Source: Streptomyces alboniger (lineage in GTDB: Bacteria; Actinomycetota; Actinomycetes; Streptomycetales; Streptomycetaceae). Taken from it: 64,000 nt of DNA. How positions within the stretch are numbered: the first letter of the stretch is position 1; the number at the start of each line of letters is the position of its first letter. The stretch is taken from contig NZ_CP023695.1 in NCBI RefSeq assembly GCF_008704395.1, forward strand, positions 7,626,001-7,690,000. The letters are read 5' to 3'. Positions 60,125-64,000 of the stretch are shown here, one piece after another. Below the pieces are notes generated by a model. It had not been told where the DNA came from and did no database searches. It saw nothing but the letters and a program-made list of their open reading frames with translations. The translations under genes and the position numbers were made by a program.

Positions 60125-61987
60125 TCACCTGTAGAAACCTTGCGGATCGAGACTGCGCAGCCAGGCGATCTCCGCCTCGGTGACCTGCGGTTCCGCCGTG
60201 CAGCCCGCGCCGCTCACCGGCCAGCGGGTCAGCGCCGCCACGGCCTCCTCGGGGGAGGCCGGGCCGTCGTTGAGCGGCAGCCAGGTGGCGAGGCGGAAGG
60301 CCCCCCGTGTGTCCTGCTCGCGCCGGAACCGCCCGAAGTGGCTGACCACTTCCCGTACGCGGGCACCGGGACTGGTGACATAGGCGACCCGCTCGACGAA
60401 CTTGCGCGGGGAAGCCGTGGACAGCACCAGGCAGTCGGTGCTCGTCGCGATGTCGTTGGCGCCGCCGGAGCCGGTCAGCCAGCGTCCGTCGGCCAGCAGG
60501 CTGGTGTTGACGTTGCCGTCCGCGTCGACCTCACCGGCGGCCAGGACGCCCAGGCAGCGCGGGTTCGCCGACACCATGCCGCCGAGGATCTCGGGGATGC
60601 CCACGAGCTGCTGGGAACGCGTGGCGTGCAGCTGGCTGAAGAGGAAGACGTCGCCGGGCTCGGGGTCCATGCCGTAGAAGCCCAGCTCGGCGCAGACCGG
60701 CACCCGCACGCCCTGTTCGCGCAGGAGCGCGGCGGCGAGCCAGGCGGCCAGGTGGGAGACGCCGATGCCCGCGAGCAGGGTGTCGTAGCCGTCGCGCGTG
60801 ACCCGGTCGGCGATGGCGCGGGCGCCCAGGACGATGGTCCGCTCCTGGCGCGTCACGGGCTCGGCGGCGATGGCTCCCGCGGGGAGCGGCACCGGGGGAG
60901 TGGCGGGCTCGCGAGAGGTGAGCGGCCCCGAGGCGAGGGTCAGTTCGGCGCGGCGCGCCTCGCCCAGCTTGCGTACGTACTGCGCGTGCCCGGCGGGCTC
61001 CTCCACCCACTCGCGGTACCACTCCTTGGCGCCGTCCTCGGTGGCCAGCCGGTCCACCAGCTCGGTGAGGAAGGCGTAGTCGTCGCGGTACCCGCTCACG
61101 TCGCCGCGCTCGTCGCCGGTGGCGAGACCGCGCAGCGACTGCGGGTGCGCGCCCAGCGGCGCCTCGCACAGGGCGAGCACGCGCCGGCCGGGAATGACGA
61201 TCCGTTCGGGGTGCCCGTCGGTGAAGTCGTCGGGCACGATGCGCTCCACCGAGGCGAGCACGCCCTGTTCGGCGGCGTACGCGGCCCAGGCGCCCTCGCC
61301 CGCGGGCGGCACGAGGACGATGTTGCCGCGCCGGTCCGCGCAGGCGCCGTGCACCAGGGTGAGGTCCGGACGCAGCCGCTCCACGAGACCGAACGGGCGC
61401 TCTTCGGCCGACCGGCCGGGCAGGCGCAGGAACTTCGGTCCGCCGAGCGGCTGTTCGCCCTCCGGCAGCGGGCGTGTCCCGGGGCCGTCGCCGGTGAGAC
61501 CGCGCTCCAGATCGCTGCCGATGAGCGAGGACGTCACGGCGTACGGCAGCCCCGTGGCCCCGGCCATCAGGCGCTGGGTGAAGCTGAGCAGGGACCACAA
61601 CTCGCAGGTGAAGGGGATGCCGCGGGCCAGGTCGCGGTAGAGCGGGTTGGGGCGCGGCGTGGGGTAGGTGTCACCGAGGAAGCAGGTGATCAGATGCCTG
61701 ACCGCGCCCGACATGGTCAGCGCGTGCATGGCCGTGTGCGTGGCCGACGTGCTGACGGTGAACTCGCCGCGGCCCGCGAACCGCCGTGCCAGCGCGTAGA
61801 CCATGGCGTTGGGCCGCGCCATCGTCATGGCCAGGTGCAGATGCATCCCCGGCGTCACGTACCGGGACACCAGGGAGTCGACGTCGGGGACGACGTCAGG
61901 GACGATGTCGGGGCGTGGCGCGGTGCCGCTGTGCGTGCTCATGGTCTCCTTCAGGGGTTCGGTCCGCGCGGGTTCGGCACCGGTCAT
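60125..61987 (-). CDS. Fused two-subunit CoA-transferase
   Basis: A 620-residue family I CoA-transferase with the A-like half at about 40-310 (G-M-H-L-H-L-A-M) and the B-like half at about 350-610. The C-A-E-L-G-F-Y-G-M-D-P segment in the second half places a glutamate where the B-subunit S-E-N-G catalytic Glu lies, and G-S-G-G-A-N-D-I-A-T is a B-subunit marker. It would move CoA between an acyl-CoA and a pathway acid. ATG at 61987 overlaps the KS stop (ATGA); a second ATG at 61942 with AAGGAG three bases upstream is also possible. Confidence 0.82.
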   Translation of the reverse strand: MTGAEPARTEPLKETMSTHSGTAPRPDIVPDVVPDVDSLVSRYVTPGMHLHLAMTMARPNAMVYALARRFAGRGEFTVSTSATHTAMHALTMSGAVRHLITCFLGDTYPTPRPNPLYRDLARGIPFTCELWSLLSFTQRLMAGATGLPYAVTSSLIGSDLERGLTGDGPGTRPLPEGEQPLGGPKFLRLPGRSAEERPFGLVERLRPDLTLVHGACADRRGNIVLVPPAGEGAWAAYAAEQGVLASVERIVPDDFTDGHPERIVIPGRRVLALCEAPLGAHPQSLRGLATGDERGDVSGYRDDYAFLTELVDRLATEDGAKEWYREWVEEPAGHAQYVRKLGEARRAELTLASGPLTSREPATPPVPLPAGAIAAEPVTRQERTIVLGARAIADRVTRDGYDTLLAGIGVSHLAAWLAAALLREQGVRVPVCAELGFYGMDPEPGDVFLFSQLHATRSQQLVGIPEILGGMVSANPRCLGVLAAGEVDADGNVNTSLLADGRWLTGSGGANDIATSTDCLVLSTASPRKFVERVAYVTSPGARVREVVSHFGRFRREQDTRGAFRLATWLPLNDGPASPEEAVAALTRWPVSGAGCTAEPQVTEAEIAWLRSLDPQGFYR

Positions 61988-63321
61988 GCGGCGCCGAGTG
62001 CCAGTACCGAGGTCTGGCTGCCGATGGCGAAGGCCAGCGACACCGCGAGTTCGGTGCGGGTCGCGCGGGCCCCCTCGGCGACGTGGTCGTGGTCGCACTC
62101 CGGGTCGGGCACGGCGTCCGCGTAGTTGGCGGTCGAGCACAGGCACTGGTGGTGCAGGGCCAGCGAGGTGGCCGCCGCGTTGACCAGGGCGGCGGCGCCC
62201 AGGAGGTGGCCGTACACCGGCTTGACGGAGCTGAGGGGCGGCCAGGCGGACCGCGGGCGGCCCTCGTACAGGGCACCGAGCATGCGGCTCTCGGCCACGT
62301 CGTTCTTCGGCGTGGCGGTGCCGTGCGCGCAGAACCAGTCGACGTCCCGCGGGGTGCGGCCCGCGTCCTGGAGCGCCCCGGCGACGGCGGACGCGGTGAT
62401 CTGCCCGCTCATGTCCATGCCGAAGGGGTGGGTTGCCTCGTTCAGCGCCCTGTGGGACAGGAAGCGGGCGTAGCCGCCCGCGCCGCGTGCCCGGGCATGG
62501 CTCTCCCGCTCCAGGCACAGGGCGACGGCGCCCTCGCCGAAGGCGAAGCCCTCGCGGTCGCGGGTGTAGGGGCGGATCGCGCGGCGGGGGTCGGCCGACT
62601 CGGCCGACAGGACGCGGTCGCCCATCGCCTGGAAGGACTGGAACACCAGGGGGGTCAGGGGGAATTCGTAGCCCACCACGACCACGGCGTCGGCGGTGCC
62701 CGCGCGAATGAGGTCGGCGGCGAAGCCGATGGCGTGGTGCCCGCCCACGCAGGCGGAGCTGAGCGTGGTGACGAGTCCGCGCACGTCGCCGTAGATGGCC
62801 GACAGCGTCGCCGGGGCGCCCGGCATGCCGCGCAGCATGGCGCCGCTGTCACCGAAGTGGGCCGTGCTGCCCGCCTCGTGGTCTTCGTGGCCTTCTCTGT
62901 TGCCGACGCTGTCGTCCTCCCGCAGCGCCTGGCTGACCCACTCCAGGGGGCCGCGTGAGGACGAGGCGATGAGGGAGAGGCGCAGCGGGTCGATCTCGCC
63001 GGACCCGAGACCCGCGTCACGGCGGGCCTCCTCGACGGCCGACATGGTCACCAGCGCGTCGCGCGTGTACCGGCCCGCGAACTTCTCGTTCAGCTCCGGC
63101 AGGAACTTCCGGTGGTCGAAGTCGCGCAGCTCGCCGGCCACGCGTACCCCGGTCCTGCCCGGTACGCAGCGCGTCAGCCGGCCGAGTCGTGAATTGCCGT
63201 CGCGCACGTCCTGCCAGAATTCGTTGACATGGGTCGCGCCGGGGAGCATGACGCCGATACCGGTGACGAGTACGGAGTCCCCGCGGTTTTTCCGTGCAGC
63301 GGATTCAGCCTGTGCAGCCAT
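61984..63321 (-). CDS. Beta-ketoacyl synthase with canonical catalytic residues
   Basis: A 445-residue KAS I/II-type ketosynthase: Cys191 in S-S-A-C-V-G-G, His333 in C-A-H-G-T-A-T, Lys367 and His372 in S-S-V-K-P-V-Y-G-H. It should perform decarboxylative condensation. It is the first gene of the minus-strand run, with cluster palindromes 45-82 bases upstream. The start ATG has no clear ribosome site, so it may be leaderless. Confidence 0.88.
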   Translation of the reverse strand: MAAQAESAARKNRGDSVLVTGIGVMLPGATHVNEFWQDVRDGNSRLGRLTRCVPGRTGVRVAGELRDFDHRKFLPELNEKFAGRYTRDALVTMSAVEEARRDAGLGSGEIDPLRLSLIASSSRGPLEWVSQALREDDSVGNREGHEDHEAGSTAHFGDSGAMLRGMPGAPATLSAIYGDVRGLVTTLSSACVGGHHAIGFAADLIRAGTADAVVVVGYEFPLTPLVFQSFQAMGDRVLSAESADPRRAIRPYTRDREGFAFGEGAVALCLERESHARARGAGGYARFLSHRALNEATHPFGMDMSGQITASAVAGALQDAGRTPRDVDWFCAHGTATPKNDVAESRMLGALYEGRPRSAWPPLSSVKPVYGHLLGAAALVNAAATSLALHHQCLCSTANYADAVPDPECDHDHVAEGARATRTELAVSLAFAIGSQTSVLALGAA

Positions 63322-63365
63322 ACGGGAAAGCTATCCGCCGGGAATTCGAGGGACATCGGCCCACC

Positions 63366-63463
63366 GGTACCCGGGAGAATCCCCCTGTGGTACTTGAAGT
63401 ACCAATTATTGATTTCAGTACTACTGATACCTGTGGTGGCGGAAACCGGGTACCAGGAGCCGG
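63366..63463. promoter_or_regulatory. Divergent promoter with three cluster palindromes
   Basis: A complete copy, GGTACTTGAAGTACC (63389-63403), is flanked by two weaker ones, GGTACCCGGGAG (63366-63377) and GGTACCAGGAGCCGG (63449-63463). They lie in the gap between the two divergent ketosynthase genes, an AT-richer stretch (about 63400-63435) that should hold both promoters. Confidence 0.6.
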
Positions 63464-63532
63464 TTACGCCCCGACCCGCACCGCTCTAGCGTCGGCGGCC
63501 TGTCGACAGCGGCACGCAACACAGGGAGTCTC

Positions 63533-64000
63533 ATGGCGCATCAGCAGCAGGATCCCGGTCGCGACGCACTGATCACGGGCATGGGATTCGCCCTGCCCGG
63601 CCCAGGAGGACTGTGCGCGACGTCCGCGCAATTCCTGGACATCGTCTCCACCGGCGCCTGCTACGTGGAGAATGACGGCGTCTTCTTCGGTCAAGTGCGC
63701 ACCGATATCGCGGATGTGAAGGAGCGTTATCCCGAACTTCCCGTAAAGGCTCTGAAACTCTATTCCCCGGTGCAGTTGCTCGGCCTGATCTCCATGGCCG
63801 AGGCGTGCGGTGACGCCGGACTCGACTGGCGCTCGGGCGCCCTGTCGCAAGCGGCGATCCTCGCAGCCCGGGACGGCGGCGACTGCTGGTCGGCGCAGTA
63901 CGCCGACATCCTCAACACCGATCGCACCCAAGCCACCAAGGACGAGATCAACGAACTGGGCACCCGTCTCGCCCTGACCGGCATCCCCATGGACGTGGCC
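63533..64000 (+). CDS. Ketosynthase-like protein (partial, runs off the window)
   Basis: 156 codons are visible. The start (A-L-I-T-G-M-G-F-A-L-P-G) and the later D-W-R-S-G-A-L segment match the KS-like protein at 54786-56081 closely, so the two are paralogues. The catalytic region lies beyond the right edge. ATG with CAGGGAG four bases upstream. Divergent from the canonical ketosynthase and probably under the same palindrome array. It may form a heterodimer with another ketosynthase. Confidence 0.8.
   Translation, partial: MAHQQQDPGRDALITGMGFALPGPGGLCATSAQFLDIVSTGACYVENDGVFFGQVRTDIADVKERYPELPVKALKLYSPVQLLGLISMAEACGDAGLDWRSGALSQAAILAARDGGDCWSAQYADILNTDRTQATKDEINELGTRLALTGIPMDVA

Overview
The window is about 70% GC with Streptomyces codon use (strong third-position GC, GTG/TTG starts, ATGA and GTGA stop/start overlaps). 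It carries a tap-tpg pair, the two genes that cap linear replicons, so I read it as an accessory arm near the end of a linear Streptomyces chromosome or of a large linear plasmid. Small secreted proteins, pseudogenes and an insertion sequence fit that position.

Layout. 0-5 kb: the end of an acyl-CoA carboxylase locus (epsilon subunit), an integral-membrane acyltransferase, and an MMPL exporter divergent from its TetR regulator. 5-11.5 kb: a four-gene operon (MFS exporter, GNAT, LuxE-type acyl-protein synthetase, LuxC-type reductase fused to an adenylating domain) that looks like a fatty-aldehyde system without luciferase, divergent from a two-component pair (11.8-13.6 kb). 13.6-17.7 kb: PaaX-type regulator plus GNAT, divergent from an alpha/beta hydrolase and a DUF418 membrane protein. 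17.6-19.6 kb: L,D-transpeptidase, BKACE-type enzyme, small secreted protein. 19.9-22.8 kb: tap and tpg. 22.8-27.8 kb: NAD-dependent epimerase, DHA2-type exporter with repeat-rich upstream DNA, secreted protein, ArsR-type regulator. 27.9-31.8 kb: two DUF4157 (eCIS-core) metalloprotease-like proteins with different C-terminal domains, one resembling a DNA/RNA non-specific nuclease, around a one-helix membrane protein. About 32.0 kb: a structured RNA ending in a strong terminator. 32.3-42.4 kb: GNATs, hydrolase, ankyrin protein, monooxygenase, serine hydrolase with TetR, and decayed genes. 42.5-44.5 kb: an IS5-type element with CTAG target duplications that carries a methyltransferase and splits an alpha/beta hydrolase gene.

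44.6-64 kb is a biosynthetic cluster I do not recognise. A long minus-strand run encodes a canonical ketosynthase, a fused two-subunit CoA-transferase, three KAS III enzymes, SDRs (one a tandem fusion), a ketosynthase-like protein lacking the decarboxylation His and Lys, an acyl-CoA ligase, an amidohydrolase, a class III aminotransferase and a methyltransferase. A separate enoyl-CoA hydratase gene, an atypical LuxR-family regulator and a further ketosynthase-like gene running off the right edge complete it. No acyl carrier protein or modular PKS/NRPS is visible, so chemistry on CoA thioesters is plausible, unless a carrier protein lies beyond the edge. A 15-bp palindrome, GGTAC-Y-NNR-AGTACC, sits upstream of several of these genes and probably marks a cluster-specific regulon.

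Gene boundaries were read by eye from codon use, Shine-Dalgarno sites and gene overlaps. Family assignments come from recognised motifs; no database search was run.
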